Shown one piece after another: positions 29,432 through 38,025 of a DNA stretch of 64,000 nt (positions are counted from its first letter, which is position 1; each line of letters starts with the position of its first letter). The notes under the pieces were generated by a model, which saw nothing but the letters and a program-made list of their open reading frames with translations, ran no database searches and had not been told where the DNA came from. A program made the position numbers and the translations under genes. Origin of the DNA: Thiohalocapsa sp963695445 (lineage in GTDB: Bacteria > Pseudomonadota > Gammaproteobacteria > Chromatiales > Chromatiaceae); NCBI GenBank assembly GCA_963695445.1, contig CAVOGV010000054.1:23519-87518 (forward strand), in the 5' to 3' direction.

Positions 29432-30547
29432 TTACAGTTCGTCTATCGGTCTCTGAGCCGCTTCGGTGCAACCGCCCGACGCATTGAGCGGCACACGCAA
29501 ACGTACCCGCGTCCCTTTCGGTTCACGGGCGCCAATCTCGACACAACCGCCAAGCAGCTCGATCCGGGAGCGCAGGCTGTTCAGCCCAAAGCCGCCGGCG
29601 ATCGGGCCGGTGTCCGGAAACCCGCGACCATCGTCATCGACCAGGACCTCGACCCACTCCGGCGCAAACCGCAGGCAGACGTGCGCATGTCCGACCTCTG
29701 CATGCTTAGCGACATTGATCAGCAGTTCGCGCAAGCCCTGAAATAGGGTCAGCGCGATCGCGTCCGGCAACGCCATCGGCTCGCCCTGTAACTCGCAGTC
29801 GACGGACAGCCCCCATTGTTCAGCGAGCCACTCCGCAAGCCATTCCGCCGCCCCATGCAGCCCGGCCTGACTCAGGATCGGCGGGCTCAGCTCGAACACC
29901 AGGGAGCGCAGTTGGCGCAACGAATCGTCGAGCAGTGTCACCAGCCGATCCTTACGCCCGAGTCCGCCATCCTCCCCTTCGATGATGATCCGCGCGAGCA
30001 CCAATTGCTGGATGGTGGTGTCGTGCAGTTGCTGCGCCAGGCGCCGACGCTGCCGCTCCTCCAACAGGGCCATCTCGACGTTCAGCTCGCGCAGCCGACG
30101 GTTGGCCTGCGCCAGCCCCGCGGTGCGCTCGTCCAGGCTTCGCTGCAGTCCTCGCGAGAGCCGCGATAGGGTGCTGTGGGTCTGCACCCTAGCGAGCAGT
30201 ACGGATACATCGAAGGGTTTGACAATGTAATCGACACCGCCGGCCTCGAAGCCATCGAGCATTTGGCGCCCGTCGCTCATCGCGGTCAGGAAGACCACCG
30301 GAATATCACGGCTGCCGGCGTCTTGCTTCAGGCGGCGGCAGAGGCTTAAGCCGTCGGCATCCGGCAGCATCACATCGAGCAGAATCAGGTCCGGGTGTCG
30401 AACGGAAACGGCACTAAGCATTTCCGCGCCGCTGGCCGTCGCGAACACGCGATAGCCCTTCTGCCGCAGCAAGCCGGACACAAACTCGCGCGTTGCAGCA
30501 TCGTCGTCGACGACGAGAATGCAGGCAGTGTCAAGTGGTTCATTCAC
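29432..30547 (-). CDS. Receiver-histidine kinase hybrid (HisKA_3 type)
   Basis: A 371-residue cytoplasmic protein. The receiver comes first (ILVVDDDAATREFVSGLL, LILLDVMLPDADGLSL, FLTAMSDG, YIVKPFD), then a coiled coil, then a NarL-class dimerisation helix with the phosphorylated His in RRRLAQQLHDTTIQQL. The ATPase domain has ELLINVAKHAEVG and VDDDGRGFPD. Receiver-first kinases often take phosphate from another kinase and relay it. The GTG start at 30547 overlaps the stop of the BvgS-like gene (GTGAATGA), so the two are translationally coupled. Longer ATG starts would run through the 15-base repeats of that gene. Confidence 0.88.
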   Translation of the reverse strand: MNEPLDTACILVVDDDAATREFVSGLLRQKGYRVFATASGAEMLSAVSVRHPDLILLDVMLPDADGLSLCRRLKQDAGSRDIPVVFLTAMSDGRQMLDGFEAGGVDYIVKPFDVSVLLARVQTHSTLSRLSRGLQRSLDERTAGLAQANRRLRELNVEMALLEERQRRRLAQQLHDTTIQQLVLARIIIEGEDGGLGRKDRLVTLLDDSLRQLRSLVFELSPPILSQAGLHGAAEWLAEWLAEQWGLSVDCELQGEPMALPDAIALTLFQGLRELLINVAKHAEVGHAHVCLRFAPEWVEVLVDDDGRGFPDTGPIAGGFGLNSLRSRIELLGGCVEIGAREPKGTRVRLRVPLNASGGCTEAAQRPIDEL

Positions 30548-33500
30548 AGGCGTCCTCCGAGTCACCTGAATTAGGGTCACCTGAATTAGGGCCACCTGAA
30601 TTGGGAGTGCCGGCGGTCGGCTGCCGCCGTTCAGCCCCGTCGCCATCTTTGATGACCTCGCCCACGGCCTTCAACACCGGCGCAATCGCTCCGGCCAGCG
30701 CCTCGACCGACGCCTGCCAGCCATCGGCCGGATGGCCGCCGTCGCCACAGGCCTGCATCGCGCATTCCGCAGCCCGCTGCAATGCACCGGCGCCGAGCAT
30801 ACCGACCACCCCCTTCAGCGAATGGGCGATCTGCCGCGCCGCACCCGAATCATCGGCGGCAATCGCCCGCCGCAACAGCGCAACGTCCTGTCGATGTGTC
30901 GTAAAGAATGCCCGAAGCACGCGATGGTATAGGACCGCATCGTTTGCCGACATGGCTAGTCCCGCGGCGAAATCGATACAGCCGCTCTGATTCATAGCGG
31001 TTTTTTGATCGGCTGAACCACGCGGATCGGCAACGCAAGCCACGGACGTGCTGGCGCGCGCCGACTCGGCTTGCTCCTGCTGCAGCCAGCGTTTGAGCAT
31101 CGCGTAGAGCCGTTCGGGCTCGATTGGTTTGCTCAGATAGTCGTTCATGCCGGCATCGAGACAGTTGCCGCGAGCCTCGCCTGTTGCATGCGCGGTCATG
31201 GCAATGATCGGCAGACTGGCGCAGCCGGGGCGCGCGCGGATCAGCCGGGTCACCTCCAGACCGTCCAGTTCCGGCATCTGCACGTCCATCAAGATCGCAT
31301 CGAAACGTCGGAGCGCGACCTGTTGCAGCGCCGCCCGACCATTGACTGCGACGGTGACCTCAACCTCCGCGTGTTCCAGCAGTCCTCGGGCATATTCCCG
31401 GTTGGTGGCGTTGTCCTCCACCAGCAACACCTGCTTTCCGCGCAGGGCCGAACCGAACGACGGCGCCAACGGCCCCAGGCGATGACCGGCCGAACTTGGC
31501 CTGCCTTCGAGCATCGCCAACAGCGTGTCAAACAATCGCACCCGCGACGCCGGCAATGCGGCCAACACCACCGGCATGGCTTCGCTGAAAGTCAACACGG
31601 CGCCGACGTCCTCGTCGCCGTACAGCAGTTGGCGCTCCGACCGCAGCAGCCCATCGGCATCCAACGCACGCAACTCCGGCAATCGCGCCGTCACCGCGTG
31701 CGCATTGGCGAGCAGCAGCTCGACGGGGTTCGTCCGCGCCGCATCGCGGGCGGCTTGGACCAGATCCGTACCCGCCCCAATTCGACTGACAGCGAAACCG
31801 AAGCCCCGCAACAGGCGTTGCAACTCGGCCGCTCGCCGGTCGTCCTGCTCCAGCACCAACAAGGCGCTGTTCCGCCACGAATTCGGTAACGACCAAGGCG
31901 AAGCGGCAGCGGTGGGGTCCAGCTTCAGGCGCAGCGTGAAGCTGAAGCGGCTGCCTTGGCCCGGCGTACTGTCGAGGCCGAGTTCGCCGCCCATCAGCTG
32001 CACCAGATCCCGGCTGATGCTCAGGCCCAGCCCGGTGCCCTGGTAACGTCGGCGCATGGAATCGTCGCCCTGGGTAAAGGGCTGAAACAGCCGCTGCGCA
32101 AGCTCAGGGGCAATGCCGATGCCGGTGTCCGTGACGCAGAAGCGCAGTTGCGCGGTGTCGTGATCGATCGACAGGCAATCCACGCCAAGTTCGACACGGC
32201 CCTTGGGGGTAAATTTGAGAGCATTGCTCATCAGGTTTAGCAGCACCTGCTCCAGGCGACCGCGGTCGCCGATCAACCTGAGCGGTACAGCAGGGTCGAT
32301 CGCGAATCCGAGCACGAGCCGACGCTCGCTGGCCTCCAGCGCGGTGATGCCCTGCAGCGTCTCCAGGAGCTCATCGAAGTCGAAAGACTCCATGACCAGT
32401 TCGACCTTGCCGGCCTCGATCTTGGCCAGATCGAGCACGTCGTTAATGATGCCGAGCAATGACTGCGCGGAGCCGTGCAGGCGCTCCAGATAGCCCCGCT
32501 GCCGCCCGTCAAGCTCGGTGTCCAGCGCCAGCCGCGACAAGCCGATAATGGCGTTCATGGGCGTGCGGATCTCATGGCTCATGTTGGCCAGAAATTGTCC
32601 CTTGGCATTAGACGCCTGCTCGGCCTGGTCGCGGGCCAGCATCAAGGCCCGATTCAGCCGCTGCAATTCGTACTGACGATACAGCAGCGCAAGACCAATC
32701 AACCCGATCACGCCAAGCCCCTGCCACAGCCGCGTCAGGTTCATCTGCTGCTCGATGGTAAAGCGGGTCTGGCGCACGGCAATCGCGTCCTTCTCGGCCT
32801 GGGTGAGGGACGCCACCGCCTTGTCCATGATGGAGAGCAGCGCCGGGTCGTCATTGCGCACCGCGACAGAGATTGGGTAACGGCTGTCCATTTCGCCGAT
32901 GATACGCAACGTATCGTGGCTTGCATGCACCAACTCCGCCGCGTGCTCCAGGGTTGCCACCGCGGCATACGCACGCCCGGATTGCAGTGCCGGTATCGCC
33001 TCGGCAGGGAGCGACAGCTCTACAAGCGCCATCGTCGGGAAGCTTCGCCTGAGTTCTGCCGCGATGGCAGATGACTCCGGCACCGCAATGGCGCGGTCGG
33101 CAATCGCCTCGATGCCGCTCACGTACGGTGCGTCGCGCAGCGCAACCAGAACGTGACTGACCCAATAGTAGGGCTCCGTAAAGGCCAGAAACTGCTCGCG
33201 TTCGGGCGTGCGCACGGCACCGGACAGCAGATCGCAGTCGCGCGCCTGCGCGAACGCCAGCGCCTCGCCCCAGGTAGCGCTAGGCACGGGTTCGAACGTC
33301 ACCCCCAGCTTGTCCGCGAACAGACTCAAATAGTCTTTGAAGATGCCCTGATGCCGGCCGGCGTCAAGGTAATCGTAAGGGTTCCAAAACGGACTGAAGC
33401 AGTAGCGCAGTCGATGGCCCTTATCGCGTAGGTAGGCCCGCTCAGCGGGACTCAGGCCGATACGGTCCTTACCCTGCATTACTATACCCAGCATCAATGG

Positions 33501-34304
33501 CGCCAGATAGCGCGCCTTGATCGCCAGCCGCTCTTGGGTGGAGACCGATGCCAGCGCCTTGTTCATGGCGCTCACCAGCAATGGCCAGTCGTTGCGCACC
33601 GAGAACACCAACTCGGTGCCCTCATCCAGCATGAAGGCCGACTCCACCACGGTGATGTTGCGGCCCACCAGCGTGTAGCCGATGGTGTCGGCATTCAACA
33701 TCGCATCGATCTGATCGGACAGCAAACCGTTGATCAGGTCGATCTGGCTCTCCCGCACGACCGGAGTCACACCGTCGATTGCGCGCAGCAGTTTCTCGTC
33801 GTACAGATTACCCCGCTCGTAGCCGACGCGCTTACCGGCCAAGTCTTCGGCAGCGTGAATCGCCAGCGGATTGCCGGCGCGCACGTAGATGCCCTTTCCG
33901 ATCTGGGTGTAGGGGTCGGTAAAGGCCATCCGCGCGGAACGCTCCGGATGCACGACCGACGAAGCGAGGCCGTCGATCTCGTGGCGCATGGCGCGCGCAA
34001 CCTGCGTGCCCCAATCTCCCGGCTCAAGCCGAAAGTCGACTCCTAGCCGCTTGCTCAAGATGGCCAAGGTGTCTACGTCGATGCCGACGCTGCTCCCGTC
34101 CGGGTTGGAAATGTAGTTCGGCATCCAGCCTTCACCAATACCGAACACGATATCGCGATGCGCGGCGAGGAAGGCCTGTTCATCCGGCGTTAGTTCAAGG
34201 GCATCGGTACCCTGGTCGGCCGCGAACGCCCCGCCCGCCCCGACCAACCAGAGGATCGGCAGCAGGCAGAGCACCGCGATGGTTCTTGTCAGTGCAGGCT
34301 GCAT
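30540..34304 (-). CDS. BvgS/EvgS-like hybrid sensor histidine kinase with Hpt domain
   Basis: A 1254-residue inner-membrane sensor. It has a signal peptide (AVLCLLPILWLVGAGGAFA) and two periplasmic binding-protein type 3 domains (about 40-270 and 290-530). One membrane helix (LGVIGLIGLALLYRQYEL) follows, then the kinase core (GQFLANMSHEIRTPMNAIIG, LLNLMSNALKF, DTGIGI, GTGLGLSISRDL). A degenerate receiver-like stretch precedes a proper receiver (VLLVEDNATNREYARGLL, AILMDVQMPELDG, AMTAHA, YLSKPIE), and an Hpt domain (ARQIAHSLKGVVGMLGAG) ends it. This is a full phosphorelay for a small periplasmic ligand such as an amino acid. The C-terminus ends in a short repeat (NSGDPNSGDSEDACE). Confidence 0.93.
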   Translation of the reverse strand: MQPALTRTIAVLCLLPILWLVGAGGAFAADQGTDALELTPDEQAFLAAHRDIVFGIGEGWMPNYISNPDGSSVGIDVDTLAILSKRLGVDFRLEPGDWGTQVARAMRHEIDGLASSVVHPERSARMAFTDPYTQIGKGIYVRAGNPLAIHAAEDLAGKRVGYERGNLYDEKLLRAIDGVTPVVRESQIDLINGLLSDQIDAMLNADTIGYTLVGRNITVVESAFMLDEGTELVFSVRNDWPLLVSAMNKALASVSTQERLAIKARYLAPLMLGIVMQGKDRIGLSPAERAYLRDKGHRLRYCFSPFWNPYDYLDAGRHQGIFKDYLSLFADKLGVTFEPVPSATWGEALAFAQARDCDLLSGAVRTPEREQFLAFTEPYYWVSHVLVALRDAPYVSGIEAIADRAIAVPESSAIAAELRRSFPTMALVELSLPAEAIPALQSGRAYAAVATLEHAAELVHASHDTLRIIGEMDSRYPISVAVRNDDPALLSIMDKAVASLTQAEKDAIAVRQTRFTIEQQMNLTRLWQGLGVIGLIGLALLYRQYELQRLNRALMLARDQAEQASNAKGQFLANMSHEIRTPMNAIIGLSRLALDTELDGRQRGYLERLHGSAQSLLGIINDVLDLAKIEAGKVELVMESFDFDELLETLQGITALEASERRLVLGFAIDPAVPLRLIGDRGRLEQVLLNLMSNALKFTPKGRVELGVDCLSIDHDTAQLRFCVTDTGIGIAPELAQRLFQPFTQGDDSMRRRYQGTGLGLSISRDLVQLMGGELGLDSTPGQGSRFSFTLRLKLDPTAAASPWSLPNSWRNSALLVLEQDDRRAAELQRLLRGFGFAVSRIGAGTDLVQAARDAARTNPVELLLANAHAVTARLPELRALDADGLLRSERQLLYGDEDVGAVLTFSEAMPVVLAALPASRVRLFDTLLAMLEGRPSSAGHRLGPLAPSFGSALRGKQVLLVEDNATNREYARGLLEHAEVEVTVAVNGRAALQQVALRRFDAILMDVQMPELDGLEVTRLIRARPGCASLPIIAMTAHATGEARGNCLDAGMNDYLSKPIEPERLYAMLKRWLQQEQAESARASTSVACVADPRGSADQKTAMNQSGCIDFAAGLAMSANDAVLYHRVLRAFFTTHRQDVALLRRAIAADDSGAARQIAHSLKGVVGMLGAGALQRAAECAMQACGDGGHPADGWQASVEALAGAIAPVLKAVGEVIKDGDGAERRQPTAGTPNSGGPNSGDPNSGDSEDACE
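30561..30605. repeat. Three 15-base repeats within the BvgS-like gene
   Basis: The unit GTCACCTGAATTAGG occurs at 30561, 30576 and, with two changes, at 30591. It encodes an NSGD(P) pentad in the extreme C-terminus of the kinase. The copies sit just ahead of the overlapping start of the next gene. Confidence 0.8.
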
Positions 34305-34483
34305 CGATCTTGAATGGGTCGGTTCCTTGTCGGTTCCTCGTCGGGTCGCGAGGCGGCGACCAGCCGCGCAGGCGGGCGTGCCTCCACACGCCAGTCAGGC
34401 AATTTTGTTTTCCTGCGCCGAATTTGCTCCAAAGCGGCGACGCTGGCATGCTGCGGCTTCATCGCATCCACAGACGTACACCG

Positions 34484-36043
34484 ATGCCCAACCGCACAAG
34501 CCCGCTCGCTTCCTCCGAACAGCCGTCCCCAACGCAGCGCCGCGTCCTGGCCGGCTATGCCGCCACCGTGTTTGTCAGCTCAGCGCTCTTGCTGGTGCTG
34601 GAGATCGTCGCCGGGCGCCTGATCGCGCCCTATGTGGGGGTCTCATTGTACACATGGACATCGATCATCGGCGTGATCCTGGCCGGCCTTTCGCTCGGCA
34701 ACTGGATCGGCGGCGTCTGGGCCGACCGCGGCGGCAACGGCAGCAGCGTCGGGCTGGTGCTGGCCGCCGGCGGCATCTATTGCATCCTGAGCCTGGCGAT
34801 GCTCGATGTGCTGGGCGAAGCGATTCAGCAACGCGGCGCGACGCTGCTGACCGCGAGCTTTCTGTTCGCGTCGGTGCTGTTCTTCGTGCCCGCGGCCCTG
34901 ATCGGCGTCGTCACCCCGTTGCTGACCACCCTGTCGCTGCGGCTCGACCCGCGCGCCGGACACGTCGTCGGGCGCATGCACGCGCTGGCGGCCATCGGCA
35001 GTATCGCCGGCACCTTCGCCGCCGGCTACTGGCTGGTGCAGACCCTCGGCACGCGCAGCGTCGTGCTGATCACCGGCCTGCTGCTGTTGGCGCTGGCGCT
35101 GCCGTTCCTGCGCGAACTGAAACGCGGCGCGCAGGTGGCCGTGCTGGCGGTGGCGCTGGGCGCGAGCGCGCTCATGGGGTTGCGCCATGGACTGACCACG
35201 AGCTGCGACCGGGAGAGCGCGTACTTTTGCATTCGCGTCGTCGATCAGACCGCGCTCGCGCCGTTCGGCGAGGCCCACGGCCTGGTGCTCGACCACCTGC
35301 TGCACGGCATCAATCACAAACAAGCCCCGGAGATGCTGATCGCGCCCTATGTGCACGGCATCGACGAACTCGCCTATGCCCAGTTCGGTGCCGAGTACGA
35401 CAAGGCCTTGCGCTGGTTCTTCGCCGGCGGCGGCGCCTACAGCCAGCCGCGGGCCTTGCAGACCCTGAGCCCGGCCTCCGAAATCACTGTCGCGGAACTG
35501 GACCCCGCGGTCACCCGCACCGCCATGGAACGGCTGTATCTCGACCCGCGGCAGATGCGCATCCTGCACCGGGACGCACGGCTGGCACTGCAGGCCGAAA
35601 CCGGCCCGTTCGACGTCATCGTCGGCGATGTCTTTCACGACGTCGCCATCCCCTACCACCTGGTGACGCGGGAATTCGCGGCGCTGGTGCGGCAGCGCCT
35701 GACCCCGGACGGCCTGTACCTGATGAACGTGGTGGACGCCTTCCCGGACCCACGCCTGATCAAGGCCATCGTCAAGACGCTGCAAACCGAGTTCGAGCAC
35801 GTAGACATCTGGATGGACCACGTGCCTGACGCGGAGCGCGTCACCTTCATCGTCAGCGCCAGCAACGCCCCACGACTGCCGAAGACCGTCACCGCACGAG
35901 TTGGCTTCGAGCGCAGTTGGAGCCGCATGACCGAAGACCTGCTGGCCTACGGCACCAGCCCGGACCAACTGCCGGTGCTGACCGACGACTACGCCCCGGT
36001 CGAGCGGCTGATCGCAAAACTGCTGCTCGGCGATAGCCATTAA
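34484..36043 (+). CDS. Spermidine synthase-like membrane protein
   Basis: A 519-residue fusion. The first about 210 residues are membrane helices (VFVSSALLLVLEIVAGRLIA, YTWTSIIGVILAGLSLGNWI, VLFFVPAALIGVVTPLLTTL). The rest is a spermidine-synthase-type methyltransferase fold (SEITVAELDPAVTRTAMERL, PFDVIVGDVFHDVAIPYHLV, TDDYAPVERL). The SpeE-like fold in such membrane fusions is not proved to make spermidine. The ATG at 34484 is chosen because it begins just before the first helix; the in-frame sequence upstream lacks features. The BvgS-like gene is divergent from it. Confidence 0.82.
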   Translation: MPNRTSPLASSEQPSPTQRRVLAGYAATVFVSSALLLVLEIVAGRLIAPYVGVSLYTWTSIIGVILAGLSLGNWIGGVWADRGGNGSSVGLVLAAGGIYCILSLAMLDVLGEAIQQRGATLLTASFLFASVLFFVPAALIGVVTPLLTTLSLRLDPRAGHVVGRMHALAAIGSIAGTFAAGYWLVQTLGTRSVVLITGLLLLALALPFLRELKRGAQVAVLAVALGASALMGLRHGLTTSCDRESAYFCIRVVDQTALAPFGEAHGLVLDHLLHGINHKQAPEMLIAPYVHGIDELAYAQFGAEYDKALRWFFAGGGAYSQPRALQTLSPASEITVAELDPAVTRTAMERLYLDPRQMRILHRDARLALQAETGPFDVIVGDVFHDVAIPYHLVTREFAALVRQRLTPDGLYLMNVVDAFPDPRLIKAIVKTLQTEFEHVDIWMDHVPDAERVTFIVSASNAPRLPKTVTARVGFERSWSRMTEDLLAYGTSPDQLPVLTDDYAPVERLIAKLLLGDSH

Positions 36044-36098
36044 GCGCCCGACATGAGCGCCCGACACGGGTATGCCGCGGATTGTGAGCGCCATTGGG

Positions 36099-36604
36099 GA
36101 CGTCCAGCGGATCAGCGCAGCCGCGTCACCCCAAAACCGTCAATCCCGCAGCGGGCCGACTAGAAGTCGGCGGTCCCATGGAGCGCCGACCTCCGGTCGG
36201 CCAGGGCGCGCTAGCGCCCTTGAGGACGTGCAGCGGATCAGCGCAGCCGCGTCACCCCAACACCGTCAATCCGGCAGCGGGCCGACTAGAAGTCGGCGGT
36301 CCCATGGAGCGCCGACCTCCGGTCGGCCAGGGCGCGATAGCGCCCTTGAGGACGTGCAGCGGATCAGCGCAGCCGCGTCACCCCAAAACCGTCAATCCGG
36401 CAGCGGGCCGACTAGAAGTCGGCGGTCCCATGGAGCGCCGACCTCCGGTCGGCCAGGGCGCGATAGCGCCCTTGAGGACGTGCAGCGGATCAGCGCAGCC
36501 GCGTCACCCCAAAACCGTCAATCCGGCAGCGGGCCGACTAGAAGTCGGCGGTCCCATGGAGCGCCGACCTCCGGTCGGCTAGGGCGCGATAGCGCCCTTG
36601 AGGA
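36099..36604. repeat. Four-copy 126-base tandem array with three hairpins per unit
   Basis: The unit repeats at an exact 126-base period, anchored by CAGCGGATCAGCGCAG at 36105, 36231, 36357 and 36483. Each unit holds three perfect hairpins: GCCGACTAGAAGTCGGC, GCCGACCTCCGGTCGGC and AGGGCGCGATAGCGCCCT. The period is a multiple of three, so the plus strand shows a spurious open frame with 42-residue repeats. It lies between the convergent ends of the spermidine-synthase-like gene and the nitrilase operon. Confidence 0.9.
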
Positions 36605-36660
36605 TCTGTGGTGACGCAGCGGGTTTGTGGCGAATCGAAGCTGCCTAATGCGGGAGCCCA

Positions 36661-36885
36661 CTAGACTGCTTGAGGCCGTCAAATGTTTGCAGATGCGTCA
36701 AGTTTCTCGTTGTCGTTGTCGTAACTCCCGCAGCCGACCGGACTTCAGGGCGCTTCTCGGCTTCACATCAACGCTCTCAAGCGCACATTGCATTGCCCCT
36801 CGAAGCGCGACAACGACAACGATCAGTGTGCCCCTAACCAGCGCCGACCATGACTTGTCGGTCTGAGACATCGCCTCGCTAACTA
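36661..36885. repeat. Hexamer-armed hairpin element, copy A3
   Basis: The left arm CTCGTTGTCGTTGTCGTAA (36706-36724) pairs with CGACAACGACAACGA (36808-36822). The outer left block begins CTAGACTGCTTGAGGC, as in A1. The right block shares AACCAGCGCCGACCATGACT with A2. The stop codon of the nitrilase gene (36883-36885) forms its right end. Confidence 0.8.
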
Positions 36886-38025
36886 TCGAAGATAAGGCGG
36901 AATGTAGTCTTCCAGTTCGCCCGTCTCGACGTACGGTAAGGTGACCGTCCTGTAGTAGTCCTCTCCCCTGGGAAACCAGCGACGCCATGAGTCCTTCCAT
37001 TCCTGCGGCATCTGCTCCGGCAGCCAGAAGCGCCCCGGAATCAGTTCGGACGGGGCGGGAGCGGCGGCCAGCTCGATGTCCGCCGTGATCACACCTGCGC
37101 CGTCGTCCAGACTCAGGCGCGCCAGCAGGTTGCCGGCGGCGTCCGTGATGACCGTCTCGCCGAGGTAGACGGAGTTGTAGGGCACGTCGGGCAGTTCCGG
37201 GCTGTCGAAGCCCGCAAACGGGCCGGCGTGGGAGGCGTGCACCACCGGCACACCGAGCATGCGCGCAAGTCGGGGCGGAGACTCCTGGAGCATGCCAAGG
37301 TTGACCGCGCGCAAGGGATGGTCGACTGGCGCGTCATCCGGCAGGGTCCACCAGGTCGAACCCGTGAGCAGCAGCCTGACCTTGCCTGACAAGCGCTTGA
37401 CGGTTCCTGAGCGCACCATTTCCCAGCACAGGGCAACGCCGACCGGGCCGAGGGCCGTTTGGAGAACGCCGTCGTCCTGACCGCCTTCGTAGTAACAGTT
37501 CTCCCAGTAGGTGGGAAAGTCCTTGTCATGGCGATAGGTGGTTCCGTCCGGAAACGCCAACACAAAGCTGTTGCGTACCCGATTGCCATCCGCGGCGAGG
37601 AACGAGCCGCCGACCACGACACCAGCCTCCCTCGCCGTGTCCGTCAGAAACCGAGCCGGTGCACCGCCGAGCGGACGGATCGCCCTGATCATATCCTCGT
37701 GGAAGGCTGCAGCGGAGGTGAACAGCTCCGGCAGCACGATCCACTCGGCACCCCGGCGGATGGCATCCCTGACCAGGATCTCAGCCTGCGCGAGGTTTGC
37801 CGCCACGTCGCCGAGCTTGGGTGTCATCTGAATCGCGGCCACCCTGAGCTTGCGTGGCGGCAGCACATTGATAGCCGCATCCTCCGGCATCGCGGCCAAG
37901 TCTGCCGAACGAGAACCGGCCAGTACCAGGCTCGCGGCGAGCCATTGTCCGAAGCGTCGGCGCCCGATGGGCAATTCCATCAGTCCCGATCCGCTGTTAT
38001 CCGAGTCTGAACGTTCGTATTTCAT
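36883..38025 (-). CDS. Tat-exported nitrilase/amidase-family hydrolase
   Basis: A 380-residue carbon-nitrogen hydrolase. The catalytic set is Glu100 (LPELFTS), Lys168 (YRHDKDFPT) and Cys200 (GVALCWEMVRSG). The N-terminus has a twin-arginine style signal (GRRRFGQWLAASLVLAGSRS), so it should be exported folded to the periplasm, whereas most of this superfamily is cytoplasmic. The tail (PEQMPQEWKDSWRRWFPRG) is unusual. Its substrate is unknown. It is the last gene of a three-gene operon and its start overlaps the propeller gene stop in ATGA. Confidence 0.85.
   Translation of the reverse strand: MKYERSDSDNSGSGLMELPIGRRRFGQWLAASLVLAGSRSADLAAMPEDAAINVLPPRKLRVAAIQMTPKLGDVAANLAQAEILVRDAIRRGAEWIVLPELFTSAAAFHEDMIRAIRPLGGAPARFLTDTAREAGVVVGGSFLAADGNRVRNSFVLAFPDGTTYRHDKDFPTYWENCYYEGGQDDGVLQTALGPVGVALCWEMVRSGTVKRLSGKVRLLLTGSTWWTLPDDAPVDHPLRAVNLGMLQESPPRLARMLGVPVVHASHAGPFAGFDSPELPDVPYNSVYLGETVITDAAGNLLARLSLDDGAGVITADIELAAAPAPSELIPGRFWLPEQMPQEWKDSWRRWFPRGEDYYRTVTLPYVETGELEDYIPPYLR

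Noticed and set aside
34643..36094. Long minus-strand frame opposite the spermidine-synthase-like gene
   Set aside because: Composition is a GC-rich antisense shadow (His/Gln/Arg-rich) with no recognisable motif.
36099..36604. Possible CRISPR array
   Set aside because: Units are adjacent and nearly identical over the full 126 bases, with no variable spacers and no cas genes.
36072..36614. Open frame with four 42-residue repeats
   Set aside because: It is open only because the DNA repeat period (126) is a multiple of three. There is no ribosome site, and each unit is packed with perfect hairpins, so it is a DNA repeat and not a protein.
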